Origin: Aotearoamyces nothofagi
Lineage: Eukaryota > Ascomycota > Leotiomycetes > Leotiales > Tympanidaceae
Length of the DNA stretch: 64,000 nucleotides
Assembly (NCBI GenBank): GCA_015345905.1
Contig: JADDTR010000005.1
Location: 992,001 to 1,056,000 of the forward strand
Direction of reading: 5' to 3'
Shown: one piece after another, positions 45,481-57,514 of the stretch
Numbering within the stretch: position 1 is the stretch's first letter
How the letters are laid out: every line of letters starts with the position of its first letter
Notes under the pieces: generated by a model
What the model was told of the DNA's origin: nothing
What the model saw: only the letters and a program-made list of their open reading frames with translations
Databases searched by the model: none
Program-made: the position numbers and the translations under genes

Positions 45481-46087
45481 AAGTAAACTCGGGGAGGACG
45501 ACGCCAGACAACGGCACTCACAGCACTGTAGCTCGTTCCCTGCATATATCTATCTACCTCGCACCAAATGAAGCCAAAAAAAAGACGTTGCATCAGCACC
45601 AACCCAGTACACTACACATATCGATCGTCTGTGTTTTAGATTTACTGATGATCACATATGGGTTGTACTGTACAGTATTGCCGTGCGTCGCCGTCTGCAG
45701 AGGACAGAGGACTTTGCTTGCTACGTTACAAGCCGGGCACCAGGTCTGCTGTAGTACAGTGCATTGCAGTGCAGTGCAGCCCTCCCTGTTCTGTTTGCCT
45801 CGCTGTCAGGCTAGGCTGCGACTACAACTGCGACTACGGTACAAACTGCGGCTGCTGGGCTGCTGGGATGCTGGGATTCTGGGATGCCGTCGTGGCTGTC
45901 TGGTCTCCGCAGTGGGCCGTGGGGACTTTCGCAGGGACAATACTCAAATGCGTAGTACTGTACAGAACAGTAGACCAGCTGACAGTGGTCTCACCGTGTG
46001 AGTAAGTACCTTTAGTAACGAGTATAGGAAATGGGAGATACTGTAGATACTCTATCCGTAGACGCCTCCCTGCGAAAAGAGCAAAAG
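45481..46087. other. Spacer inside the repeat-rich region
   Basis: Short GTGCAGTGCAG and GGGCTGCTGGGATGCTGGGATTCTGGGATG repeats (45765-45885). The 226-codon frame over 45321-46001 is built from these repeats and is not believed. Confidence 0.45.
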
Positions 46088-46111
46088 CATCCATCCATCC
46101 ATCCATCCATC
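46088..46111. repeat. (CATC)n microsatellite
   Basis: Six uninterrupted four-base units. Confidence 0.9.
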
Positions 46112-48735
46112 AAACCGCCATGACGAGGCAGTGCATGCATGAGGCGCTGCAAACTGCAACGGACTCCCCCACCACACTTGCAACGGCCAGCTCTGTCGCC
46201 AGAGACTGACCGAGCCATAACGTCGCGGCGCCGACGACCCTGCCACTCGCTTTCACCTTATTTTAGTCCAGTCGCAACTCCACCGTGTGGTTTTTACTGT
46301 ATTTGCCAACTCCATCGACATCTTTATCGCGACAGACGCAGCGACGCAAGGCTGAGATCTCGGCCCTCGGAGCTTGGTCTTGGTCTTCGTCTACACCGTC
46401 AGCGCTTCAAACGCCGCTCAATATCGATCGACGGGCCTCTCCTAAAAGCTCTCGGGGTAGGGGTATAGCGATATTGTCTAAGTAGTTTACTGCAGTCTTA
46501 AATTCTGTATGATGTAGAGAACCCTGTTTCCTTTTATTTCCGTTGCTGTGCTGTGCTGTCCTATGATCTATCTACCCAGCTATCTACCCAGCTGGTGGCT
46601 TAGTTATCCCTCACTCAATTGCGTACATCATCCGTTACATCTTAGCTTTCTTGACGTCGAGCTAGTCATTGCCACTGACTGACCTGTCATTCAGATACAT
46701 TCCATCCTCATTCTAACCGCCCATACGCGCACAAATAGTCACAGGATATTTTGGGAACGCTAGACGGTAAGTACAGGAAGATATAAAAGTGCTAGGCAGC
46801 AAATAAAGCAAGCCCTGGAAGGGGAGGAGAGCAAACTCCCGGGAGTCCAGCCCGTATCGTTTAACGACCGAACCTATACTTCTCACTGTGAATATATGTT
46901 AGGAAAGCTCGCAACTGAAGCCCTGAAATATTGAACCTCAGTGGCAGGCTATAGCCATCCTGCCATGCTAAAGCCTGTAACCTGATTTGCGTGTTTCTCT
47001 TTGTAGCGTAGGCCTGTAGATGTTGAAATACTACAAAGCTCATGCTTTTTGATGTCTGATGTATGTCTGATGTAGCATTGTGTAGTAGAGCCGTAGAGGT
47101 TCTCCCGAAGTTATAGTCAAGACACTCGACGTACAAAGCAGCTAAGATCTCTTCGGGTGCTTATGTTTGGAAGCATCAAAGTCCTGGAAGCTATACCCTG
47201 CTCAAAGATAATATACCTCCGATCTGAAGTAGTAGGCAGATCTCATTGTCAACCATGTAAGAAATAAAGCGTTCGCCATACCGGATTCGGGCATCAGTAC
47301 CTAGCTGTCCGTATTACAGAGCAGGAATCCGATTTTCGTGTTGGGCAGCAAGCAAGGAGGTACACAGCAAATGCCACTTTACCATCAAAAAGCTCCGACA
47401 CTCAGCTATTAATAGGCTTAATTTGCGTCGTAGAAGGTATCAAAAAGTACTCGTGGGGTACAATGTCCGTACCGTCATCAGGGAACTAAAGGAGAGAAGA
47501 TACTAGTTTGAAACGGCGACCATGAGGAATGGCGATAGGAAGAGCAAAACACTCAAGGCACCCGGGTAACATCAGCTCAGAGATAGCACGGCGAGTTCTC
47601 TCCTTGGGTTGCTGCCAGATACGAAGCCAACTAGAGCCACTTACTAATTGACGACCGACAGGAGCCTTCATTCACTCACAGCGGCGAGCACCATCATTTA
47701 CTTGCACTAACTCGCGAAACCACTCCAGGTCTGAGGAAAGGCTGGCACTCGCCAAGGTTTCCTCAGACTTCGAGGCTCCCTTTCCAGGCCCTTTCTAAAC
47801 ATCTGGTACATGAGCGTATGAGTGCAGCGAGATAGGAGCGACAGGAAGGGATGACATGAGGTGCGATGTACAGCAGGTACGTGCACCGCAATATCTCAGA
47901 TATGAAGATCAAAAGCATCAATTTCGACTGTCGGCCAATCACACTTACATTTTCTAGGGTCCGGCTGGCAACTCGCACGCTTATAGTGACGGGGCAAGCA
48001 GGGCCACGTTCCGATATCACGTGCTGCTGCTCGCTAACCAACCTAGACATAGCCCGTATCCCCTTTCGAAGTCCACGCATCCACGAAAAGAAACCCCTTT
48101 GGTACAACACCATCTCTCTCTCGAGTCGTCTCTCGCAACATTACGCTCACGAAGTCATCGCCATCGTCATCCTCACTGGCGCGCGCTCAATTGACACATT
48201 GACTGTCTTCACGGTACGTTTTACCCCGTTGTCTGTTGTGTGCTCTCACCCATTCGGGTCTTAAATGCCACCTCGAATATCCCTGCAACGCTGGAACTTT
48301 CCCCAAAAAGACCCCTTTCAACAGTTTTGACTGCGCACGACAAAACGTCCCGAACTTTTGTCACAACCACCTGCATCAACACCACGACTGACTCCGAGTC
48401 TGTCTATAGATCCGAACGTGGAAAAAGGATTTCAACACTCGTTATTCTTCTACGTGAAATCCGGCCCGAAGTGAGGACAACAGATCGGTATGTGTCCAAA
48501 ATGCCCTCTTTTCGAGCGTCGCGTCGAACTTGTGCCAGCTACTATCAACACAAGTATCCCATGTACTAGCAATATTCCGGACAATTGATCAAGGCTTTTG
48601 AAACTGCATAGTTTGCGCGTAGTGCGCCTCTTGATACTCAGTTGACAAAGGCTAACACTGGACATCTATCAACAGTTACTCCTAAACCTTCCTTCGTAGC
48701 ACAACCGCTCGTTCCTTCCAAACACAACGAACACA
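46112..48735. other. Long intergenic region upstream of the septin gene
   Basis: 2.6 kb without a supported gene. The right half (about 47900-48735) is pyrimidine-rich and probably holds the septin promoter and 5' UTR. Frames at 46861-47136 (minus), 47763-48113 (minus) and 48240-48569 (plus) have no recognisable domain. Confidence 0.4.
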
Positions 48736-50598
48736 ATGGGTAAGCATATCTCTTTTCACTTTTTGGGGTCTGGCCACCCTTCGACGAGACACGCAATACT
48801 ACACCTGTAACCGCAATCGCGCACGAAAAGCTTCGACTGGCCGGCCTGATGGATTTTAGCACAATGATTGTGGGTGCATGGTTATATTGGCACTGGCTGG
48901 AACAACTTTTCTACGCACTCTTTATTCATTGCCTCTGGTTACTCGCATCGATGTCTGGATTGGATAGAATACATGAAGCCTCGACCTTGCAAGAGGTGCA
49001 CATTGGCTCATGGAAAAAACACCCCTCGAATCTCGCCCACCTTGTGGATCGGGTGGCCAAAATCGATAGTGGCCCCAGAATTGAAAATACTGACATGTTT
49101 GTCTCTATAGCTACCAATGGCGTTACCCCAACGGCACCATCTAGAGCTTCTCCAGCACCCGTGCCTAATGGCAAGGTCACCTCACCTTCACCTCCACCAC
49201 AGCCCCAACCACAACCACTCGAGATGCCTCAAAGTGTCACTTCATCTGACCCAAAGGTTGCAGCTCAACAGGCTAGTGATATGAAAAACATTGTTCGACG
49301 AAAATTGACTGGATACGTCGGGTTCGCCAACCTCCCAAACCAGTGGCATCGAAAGAGTGTCCGTAAGGGCTTCAACTTCAATGTCATGGTTGTCGGTGAG
49401 TAGTAATTGATACTAAGATCGAGGCTACTATTTGCTAATATAAGACAGGTGAATCTGGCCTTGGAAAATCCACGCTCGTCAACACCCTCTTCAACACTTC
49501 CCTATACCCACCAAGAGAACGTAAAGGACCAAGTCTCGACATCATCCCAAAAACCGTCTCCATACAATCTATTAGCGCTGATATCGAAGAGAACGGCGTC
49601 CGCTTGCGCTTGACTGTTGTGGATACTCCAGGTTTCGGTGACTTTGTTAACAATGACGAGTCCTGGCGACCAATCGTTGACAACATTGAGCAGCGATTCG
49701 ATGCCTACTTAGATGCAGAGAACAAAGTCAACCGTATGAACATTGTGGATAATCGCGTGCATGCCTGCGTCTACTTCATCCAGCCAACTGGACACGCATT
49801 GAAACCCCTCGACATTGAGGTTATGCGCCGACTTCATACCAAGGTCAACTTAATCCCAGTCATCGCAAAGGCCGATACATTGACAGATGAAGAGATCGCC
49901 AACTTCAAGGCTAGAGTGAGTATATGACATTACTTGGCAATTTCGTTGCTAACGAGTCTAAGATTCTAGCCGATATCAAGCATCATGCTATCCAAATCTT
50001 CGAGGGTCCTCGCTACGAACTAGACGACGAGGAGACCATTGCCGAAAACAATGAGATTATGTCCAAGGTCCCTTTCGCTGTTGTTGGTGCCACTTCCGAG
50101 ATTACGAGCGCCGATGGCCGCAAGGTTAGGGGTCGTCGCTATCCTTGGGGTATCATCGAAGTGGATAACGAGGAGCACTGCGACTTTGTTAAGCTTCGCC
50201 AGATGCTTATCCGAACTCACATGGAGGAGCTTAAGGAGCACACGAACAATGCTCTGTACGAGAATTACCGTTCGGAGAAGCTCACCGCAATGGGTGTCGC
50301 CCAGGATCCCAGCGTATTTAAGGAGGTCAATCCAGCTGTGAAGCAAGAGGAGGAGCGCAGCTTGCACGAGCAGAAGCTCGCGAAGATGGAAGCCGAAATG
50401 AAGATGGTCTTCCAGCAGAAGGTTGCCGAGAAAGAGAGCAAGCTGAAACAGAGCGAAGAGGAGCTTTACGCACGTCATCGTGAGATGAAGGAGCAACTCG
50501 AGCGCCAACGCGTAGAATTAGAAGAGAAGAAATCCCGAGTGGAGAGCGGCAGACCTTTAGAGGAGAAGGGAAAGCGAAACAAGTTCTCCCTGCGTTAA
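48736..50598 (+). CDS. CDC3: Septin, Cdc3/AspB group
   Basis: Four exons, 48736-48739 (only ATGG), 49111-49395, 49449-49915 and 49963-50598, give 463 residues; intron 1 is 371 nt, long for this genome. Septins are GTP-binding proteins that polymerise into filaments at septa, hyphal bases and tips. After a Pro/Ser-rich N-terminus (residues 1-60) comes the polybasic segment ([18 protein letters not shown]), then GESGLGKST (P-loop, split by intron 2), DTPGFGD (G3), AKAD (G4), the septin unique element with RRYPWG, and a C-terminal coiled coil (about 370-450, [18 protein letters not shown] onward). The sequence [20 protein letters not shown] is characteristic of the Cdc3/AspB class. The start was chosen because joining ATGG to CTACC gives MATNG, matching relatives. 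Confidence 0.93.
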
Positions 50599-52095
50599 GA
50601 TACCCTTGATGTCCGCCCTCTCGATCTTTTAACGAAACGTAGCACCAGTTTTATTTCGATTCTTGTTCCTTGTAATCAACCAACACTAATACTGCGAAAG
50701 GTGACGAGATGGAGCAGGGTAGGCGTGATATTAGCTTCTGTGAGGCGGGATTGAGCGTACCGTTCTGTCCGTTCTGTCAAACAGGCAGCGGGCTACATGG
50801 GTAGAAGAAAAGACTGTCGTCAGTGTTGGCTCGCGTTTCTTGTGCTTGTATTCCTTCAGACGTCTGTAATTACTACATCATCTGAGGATGTGCTCTCCTT
50901 TGGCGATTTCCTTAGTTACGAATTCAAAAGGTGTTCATTTTAATTCGAATCAATGTTAGTATGCTATGAATTGTTCAAATGATTGCTTGTATTTTGCTTG
51001 TTTTGATCGTGAATACCATTTTCTCGAACGGGTATTGCTGTCATTTCAACTTGCAGCGTTATACTTCTATTAAGATGGTCGTCTCGCACTTCAGCGATAC
51101 AGCAAGGTTACAACTCACCTTCTGGCGTTTAGAGGCGAAGCATGCCAACTGCATTCCCACTGCACTGAGACGAGCATTAAGCTTATACCTGGGAATCAAC
51201 CATCGCCTCTTCATCTAATCTACACATCCGACGAACTGACCACTCCCCAGCGCTCTCGCCACTTGACTTTAAGCAACCCATGCGCCCCGCAGCACTAATG
51301 ATGGCAACGATCCATTACAAGGTCCTCGGGCCCCTCAGTACGGCGCAGGAGGCGCTGCTACGTGCGTTGATCGAAGTACTGCATACAGTCGCGGCGGCAT
51401 GCAGGATCACTCGTAGAGACGGGGTGTGGCAGCAGGATATTCTAGGCGCGGAAGATTTCATGGCGTTGCAAGTTGGCTACTAGTGGTTTGTGATTTCTTT
51501 TCTGCTTTCTATGTCTATTATTACTCCTATTCATCCATTGCTTTTGAGATCTCTTTTTTACAACATCGTTCGATCGCTCGTACATTGGATGACGGGCCGG
51601 GGTTCGAATGTACAGATCGAGAAGCATAGCGAGGACACGGGTTGGGCTATCCCGCGTATGATGGCGTACTAAAGTCGCGGCTGGGTCAAGCTAGATGGAC
51701 TCCCACTGGGCAGTGATGCGATCAAAGAAGCGTTGGACCGCTTGCACGTTGCGCGTTTGCTGTGGTTGGCGATTATAGAGACCAGATGTATGATGCTGGA
51801 ACGGGTGGTGAGAGTGGTAGGCGGGAAGGAGGAGGAAACCGTCTCTGATAGAGCACGTTTGAGAGGCCGATCCGGGGTGGGAAGTACGAGTAGTTGTGTA
51901 GTTTGAGCAGTCAAGCTGCATTGATCGGAAGTCTAGGATTTGAATTCGATGCTCCAATTAGGTGGAATGTTGGCCCTTGCTTATCTACCATTTCCATGGC
52001 GGAATATCCAGAGAAGATGTGGCATCCGAGCCCATGCTGCTCTTACGTCTGGGTGATTGTCACGAGCACCCCTCAATCTCAGTCCCCAAACTAGC
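50599..52095. other. Intergenic region, septin 3' side to CNS1 3' side
   Basis: 1.5 kb between convergent genes. A 67-codon frame (51280-51483) contains a smooth helical stretch (LSTAQEALLRALIEVLHTVAAA) but lacks any recognised family; it may be a relic or chance. Confidence 0.4.
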
Positions 52096-53409
52096 TTACG
52101 AGCTTCCCTTCTCAGCAGCCTTCTTGCGTTTAAACTCTTTGATCCAGCCGTCGGACTTTGCTTTTGGTAAGACGAATATCCTCACCACATCATCCACAAC
52201 CTCGACATTCCCACCTCCTAACACCTTCAATAGTGTCACGCTCTTACCCACCTTAACCAAACCCCCTGTTGTAGTTTCCATATAACACTCTGTCCCCTTC
52301 TGCGTGTACTCCCTCGCCGTATCCCATGGCGCAGGCTCAGCCAAAATGTATCCCAGCCTCGCCCCCAATGTTTCCATCTCTCCAAAATCCTTTATAAAGT
52401 CGCTCTGCAAATGTAGCGGATATAATAACACTGTCGGGAAGATCAGAGAGCTCTTTGGATCCCCTGGATCTGGAACTAGCTGCACTTTCGCATCCTCCAT
52501 CTCCGGCGGCTGTGCCGTTTTGCGAATCCTGATATTCCTCGCTCTCAAGGCAGCCTTTAACAAAAGCTCTTCGTGCTTTTTCTGCTGCTCCTTCTGTAGC
52601 TCTTTTGCCTTCACAGCTTCAACTTTTGCATGTTTCTCCACAATTTGATCTGCTAGGCCTTTGAGATCTTTGTGGTTGGGGTCGATAGCTAGCCCACGCG
52701 CACATGCATCGTCTGCTTCCGCGACCTTGTTGAGAGAGAGAAGAGCAACGCCCGATCGGTAATAGGCCTTGACGTTCCTTGGATTCAGGCGTAAGATTGC
52801 TGCACAATCCAGTGTGGCAGATCTGTAATTCTTCAAAAAGACATGACAGGCTGATCGGTTTCCCAAGCAAGCTTCCAAAGTTGCCAATTCCGTTTTGACT
52901 TCGTCATCCGCAACTAATCCCGGGGTTCCCTTCTCCTTCTCAACGGCTCGCTTTCGCTGCTCCGCCTGTAGGACTTGAATAGCCTTGTTATAAAACTCCT
53001 TTGCATCGACCCACTTCTTGTCTTTAAAACACTCGTTCCCGTGCTCCTTGAAACTCTGTGAGACTTCAGTCGGTGTGCCTTCGTATGCGAGCGCTTTGAG
53101 GGCTTCAAGGTCGTTATTGTCTTCGAGTGAGGTCATAAATAGTGGTACCTTGTTTAGATCATTGAGCTTCTCATCGACCGTCTTCTCACGCATTGCGGCC
53201 ATGGCGGGAGGCAGTGAGGGAGTCGAGCCATCACTCTTTGAGGCCTCACCGGGGACGGAGTAAGCGTCCAAGGCCATGGCTAACAGGTCAAGATCTTCGG
53301 GTGGCCCAGACGATGTTGGTGCAGCAGTATCCGCCACCGAGCATGGTATCTCTTCAATAGCAACCATCGCAGCAACGTGTCTCGTAAGCCTTCTTGTCGT
53401 AGCTTGCAA
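52096..53409 (-). CDS. CNS1: Hsp70/Hsp90 co-chaperone Cns1 (TTC4 homologue)
   Basis: Single exon, 437 residues. A TPR domain at about residues 105-240 (SFKEHGNECFKDKKWVDAKE, LEACLGNRSACHVFLKNYRSAT, AYYRSGVALLSLNKVAEAD) binds the EEVD tails of Hsp90 and Hsp70. The C-terminal 'wheel' domain (about 300-437: VQLVPDPGDPKSSLIFPTVL, LYPLHLQSDFIKDF, VRIFVLPKAKSDGWIKEFKR) is specific to Cns1/TTC4. The N-terminus contains VPLFMTSLEDNNDLEALKAL, also conserved in Cns1. In yeast Cns1 is essential and supports elongation factor 2 folding. Two starts are possible: Met1 at 53409 (MQATTRRLTRHV) or Met15 at 53367 (MVAIEEIPC); the second looks more like relatives. Divergent from the glutathione-transferase-like gene. 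Confidence 0.92.
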   Translation of the reverse strand: MQATTRRLTRHVAAMVAIEEIPCSVADTAAPTSSGPPEDLDLLAMALDAYSVPGEASKSDGSTPSLPPAMAAMREKTVDEKLNDLNKVPLFMTSLEDNNDLEALKALAYEGTPTEVSQSFKEHGNECFKDKKWVDAKEFYNKAIQVLQAEQRKRAVEKEKGTPGLVADDEVKTELATLEACLGNRSACHVFLKNYRSATLDCAAILRLNPRNVKAYYRSGVALLSLNKVAEADDACARGLAIDPNHKDLKGLADQIVEKHAKVEAVKAKELQKEQQKKHEELLLKAALRARNIRIRKTAQPPEMEDAKVQLVPDPGDPKSSLIFPTVLLYPLHLQSDFIKDFGEMETLGARLGYILAEPAPWDTAREYTQKGTECYMETTTGGLVKVGKSVTLLKVLGGGNVEVVDDVVRIFVLPKAKSDGWIKEFKRKKAAEKGSS

Positions 53410-53877
53410 GAGGCTTCTATTCTTCTCCAGGCCAGAAAATTGTTATGGCGGAGCGGAGAGGGCGGAGAGGGCGGTGTCTTATCTCTTATCGATTATTCTA
53501 CAACCTCAGGCAGCAACGATGATTAGCAATCGACTTGAGGCAGAAGGTACCGACCGATACCGTGGCCGCGACCCTAGAAATGGAGAGTTGAGATGACTTC
53601 CCACCTGACATTTATTCGGGGTTTCTATTCCGCCGGATTCTACCTTTTCGCCCTCCTCGTTGGCTGACAAAGACATCACCTCTTCTCATATAGATATAGC
53701 GTCATCTCCCCTCCCTGCCTGCGTACATCTATATATTCTGCCCCTCTTTCCTTCCTATAATCCAGAACATTTATTAGTTATCATTTAAACTTGAATTGCT
53801 GTAAAGTTCATTACATATCCATTTACTATCCTTGCCCCTGTACTAGATAGCATAGCATTCATACATTCTTCCTCAAA
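53410..53877. promoter_or_regulatory. Bidirectional promoter, CNS1 / GST-like gene
   Basis: 468 bp between divergent start codons; GGCGGAGAGGGCGGAGAGGGCGG direct repeats at 53449-53473 near the CNS1 start, and a CT-rich 5' UTR-like stretch before the GST-like gene. Confidence 0.45.
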
Positions 53878-54704
53878 ATGGCACCCAACGGAGCTACACC
53901 TGATATCCATCTCTATACCAACCATGCGTGCCCATGGGCACACAGAGCTCATATTGGTAAGGAAGCCCCGCTTCTGAATGATACATTCCTAACATCTACA
54001 GCCTTGGCCGAGCTTAACCTTCCATTCACGGAGCATATCATCGACCTTGACACACCCCGGACCCCAGAGTACTTGAAGATCAACCCTCGTGGTCTTGTTC
54101 CCACCCTCATCTACAACGGTGACATTATTCCCGAGTCTGCAATCGTCGCCCAATTCCTTGCTGATGCCCACCCATCTCATCTTCTTAAGACCAGCAACGA
54201 GCCTGGAGGAGCTTTGCAGAGAGCCAGAGTCAACTTTTTGGTTGATGCTTTCTTCTCCAAGGTCACCCCTCACCTATTTAGTCAGATTAGGGCCGCCAGC
54301 GATGCAGACAGACAAGAAGCTGCTGAAAGGCTCGTAACAGCTGTTGTTGAAGAGATTGAGCCGCTCCTTACTAACGCGGCGCCCTTCTTTGGAGGATCAA
54401 GCAAGCTCACACTTGCAGAGGTATGTCCTGTGCTCACCAGATTATGTAACCAGTAACATTCGACTTTTGTCTGACCAGTTCAAAGGTCCTAACAGGTTCA
54501 TTCCTCCTACGAATTCTTAGCTTCCCTAAGTATGGCCTTCTCGCCCCATCTCTCTTGACTGATTTGGAGGCAAAGGCGCCCCACTTCCTCAAGTGGGCAA
54601 ATGCCGTTACCGCCGAGAAGAGCGTGAATCACATCTGGAAGGAGGAATACACAGCGGAGAGAACGAAGGCAAAGCTTGCCAAGGTAGCAGCTGCCTCTAA
54701 GTAA
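53878..54704 (+). CDS. Glutathione S-transferase-like protein (omega/GTO type)
   Basis: Three exons, 53878-53956, 54002-54420 and 54486-54704, give 238 residues, the usual GST length. The thioredoxin-fold N-domain carries CPWAHR (Cys about residue 18-19), the omega-class catalytic cysteine motif, and NPRGLVPTLIYNGDIIPESAIV, where the cis-Pro and Glu-Ser contact glutathione. The helical C-domain includes FLVDAFFSK and LTLAEVLTGSFLLR, the latter made by splicing exon 2 to exon 3. That junction fixes the acceptor at 54485 rather than the nearer CAG sites. Omega/GTO enzymes mostly act as thiol transferases or dehydroascorbate reductases rather than in conjugation. No PTS1 (ends AASK). Confidence 0.87.
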
Positions 54705-55465
54705 GTGGCCAAGCTTGCTCTGAATGAGCGAGCTGATGGTCATAGGTTATGACAGAGGATTCAAAGCTATGAGCTCTAGCCTCGTCTATAGTTTATCATA
54801 GTTTAATTAGGATCAGTTTCAATCCAACGAATGCACATATAATATATTGCGATTTTGGAAATCCGTGACAACAAAATCATTGGCGTTAGCAAGTTACAAG
54901 TACACAAAGTGAGCTATTGCTATCAGCAGCTTTGTGCGGTGCTAATTATACAATGTTTAAAGGCATTTCTTTCCGTTAAAGTAATGTTTACACACTCTCG
55001 AAAGCCCTCTAAGGACTATCATGTGGCTTTTCTTCCTTATTCTAGATGATAACCATATCGTCAAATTTGAGCACACCACATTATGTGATATTGAATTGAA
55101 AATGGATATATAAATCTAACATATCATATTATATTCAAAGTCCGCACAATTACAGATGAGCTTGGTTATAACTTATCGCAATGTTCTCTGGGAACGGTTG
55201 TTATAACGAAGAAATAAAGCCACCCCTCAATATCCAGCCGCATTCGCTCAATGCGGACAACATCAAGAATATATAAACTATAAAGAAACAATAGTTATGA
55301 ATTAATTTCTCTGCCTCATCACGTTCAATTTTCCAAACTGGTTTTTTGAATTATGTTCAAGCACTTGTATAACTAAGGAGCCGAGGATCAATATTGCCAT
55401 GCATCCAATCCGCGTAGGGGCTTCCATAGGCGCACGACCTTTTCTCTTCAACAAAGTTGCTAATT
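54705..55465. other. Intergenic AT-rich region
   Basis: 760 bp, AT-rich, no gene supported. Confidence 0.45.
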
Positions 55466-57183
55466 TTTAAACAGGGCGAGGAAGGTGGGCTTTGGAGTGC
55501 AGAGAATGACAACGTTTGGCGCATCTTGCAATTTTGTCTAGCATTGGCAAGCAACTTTCTTTACAACACTCATTGCTTTGAGTGGTAAGTTTGGATCTAC
55601 CAACATTTTTCTGTCAAGAACTGACTCTTGAGAGGTGGGATGCACTTCTATTAGGACAAAGAGGAATCATTCCATCACCGCCGGCCCCTTTAGGACAATA
55701 TCTACCATTGGTGTACTTCAAGAGGAGACCTTGGCATCTGTGTTCTTTTCAAGAAGACCTGCCATTATTACACTACGCGAAGTTCATCGAGCTTGCAGAA
55801 ACATTCACTTTCGGTATTTCAAGCGGACATTGCGATCACAGGTCTGGTATGCTATTTGACGGTAATCGGCTGGCCGTGACGGATCCAAAGTTTCCAGGTG
55901 TGAAGAGACCCATGATACATTTATCACTGGAGATACTTTCTCCATTGCTGAATCCTCAACTGACTACTTCGGAACGCTTGATCTCACAGTTTTATATAGC
56001 AATCTTCATGATACATTAGCTTGCACATGCAATGCGTGTCCTCCTTGAAGGATCAAATGAGCTGGAGCCATACTTTCGAGATGAAGCGGTGGCCGAGCTG
56101 TGGTATAGTATGACGAATGCTGTCTTTGGTGGCTCATTCGAGACGGCTATGGCGAGACGAGTAGTGTGGTGGGACCTGAGGGAAACCCGGCCTCTTGCGA
56201 TGATATTTACGAAGAGCTTTCCAAGGTATCCGAATTGGGCACATGGTAACAACTTTACATCTGTGCTTGATCCAAAAATTGCCAATGAAGAAGATCAGCA
56301 CGATTTCTTTATCGTCCGAGATTGGATTTACAATGACCTTAGCGGACCGGGACCAAGCCCATAGGCGGGAGAAAGCTTTACTGACAAGATGAGCCGCTAC
56401 ATTAAAGTACGCAACGTGGCTCAACTTCTGAATGTCGACGACAATGCACGAGACGCCGATTATACAACTAACAAAGGTCTATCCTTAATTTATGAACATG
56501 ATATATTGCTCCCAAGAGAAACTAATTACCAGTTATGGTTCCTTGACCCCGCCGTGAAAACCCTCAATATCATGCCCAGTTCTATTCTAAGTCCGGTCTT
56601 GAATGACTTTGATGCCATGAGCTTATACCTTGCAGTGGACCTATCTGCTACTTCTTAAAATTTGACACAATGATTGAATGGACGCAGCAAACATTGTGCT
56701 GAACTATATTAATCAATTTGGGTCTGCTAGTGTCCTTACCAGAGAGGGGTGGTGGGAGTTTCTCATATATTGTCAGTCTACGACCCAGTCCTTTGCCTTT
56801 GAAAGACGTGGTGCGGGCATGGTGAAGAAAATTGAGCAGGGCTGGACGGCAGTGACTGATCCTTTGGATAGCAGCCAGGATCATTCAGAACCATAGTAGG
56901 AAGATCCTATATTCTCCAAAAAATATGCTATCTTTAATAATTACAACACTTTTCCAATCTTGGACCATCGAACATGCATCCACAAATTTGGACCATCATA
57001 ATCAATTTTGCCACTACGATCTGGCCATCAGCCTGTCCTGACGTCACAGAATGGCATCTTTGGAGTAGATTTCAAAGCTTCCTGCCGCATGTGAACTTCG
57101 GTGCCGGCCAGCCCGATATAGATGAAGACGATCTCCATCGCGCCCTGAAGCACTTTTATGTCTCGCAGGATCTATTTAGGTAA
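55466..57183 (+). pseudogene. Decayed HExxH (zincin-like) protein gene, fungal family of unknown function
   Basis: A chain of same-frame coding blocks. The first (about 55466-55581) reads as GGLWSAENDNVWRILQFCLA, then LASNFLYNTHCFEW. It is followed after a short break by ELTLERWDALLLGQRG, and by 55861 DGNRLAVTDPKFPG and a hydrophobic QFYIAIFMI. There the sequence reads His-TAG-LAHAMRV: the ancestral motif was evidently HELAH, with the catalytic Glu codon changed to TAG (56017-56019). Downstream EPYFRDEAVAELW could have supplied the third zinc ligand Glu, as in gluzincin-like proteins. A second TAG is at about 56362, a stop at about 56656 and frame changes follow; similarity-like blocks continue to 57183 (TEWHLWSRFQSFLP). 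The gene is broken in at least three places, and none falls at a plausible intron. Enzyme activity of the intact family is an inference from the motif. Confidence 0.6.
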
Positions 57184-57514
57184 ACCTGACAGGCCCGAGA
57201 ACAAAAAAGAATCGAGCGAGAATGGGGTTGATTTTATAGACCTGGTCCTCCAGGAATTGTTCGCCAGAGACGCGAAGGATGGCCTGAAGGTGTCGATATC
57301 TCAGGCGGTGATTTTTGTCCTGCAACAAAGACATTGAGAATATGCGCTCAAGATAGGACGAATGCACGAAAGGCGAGAGCAAATGCCAGAAAAAAAGAGA
57401 AGAGAACTAAGACAGCTTCTCCATAGTTCCATGGGTTAATAATCGTCAGCTGTCGGCAGAACACACATTGGTAACCCCGAATAATAATCCTGCGTTCGAT
57501 TGTCGCGTTGTTTC
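57184..57514. other. Spacer, PPR gene 3' flank
   Basis: 330 bp with no gene; presumably 3' UTR of the PPR gene. Confidence 0.4.

Noticed and set aside
45321-46001. 226-codon plus-strand frame
   Set aside because: Runs across GTACAGTAC and GCTGCTGGGATG simple repeats with no recognisable fold.
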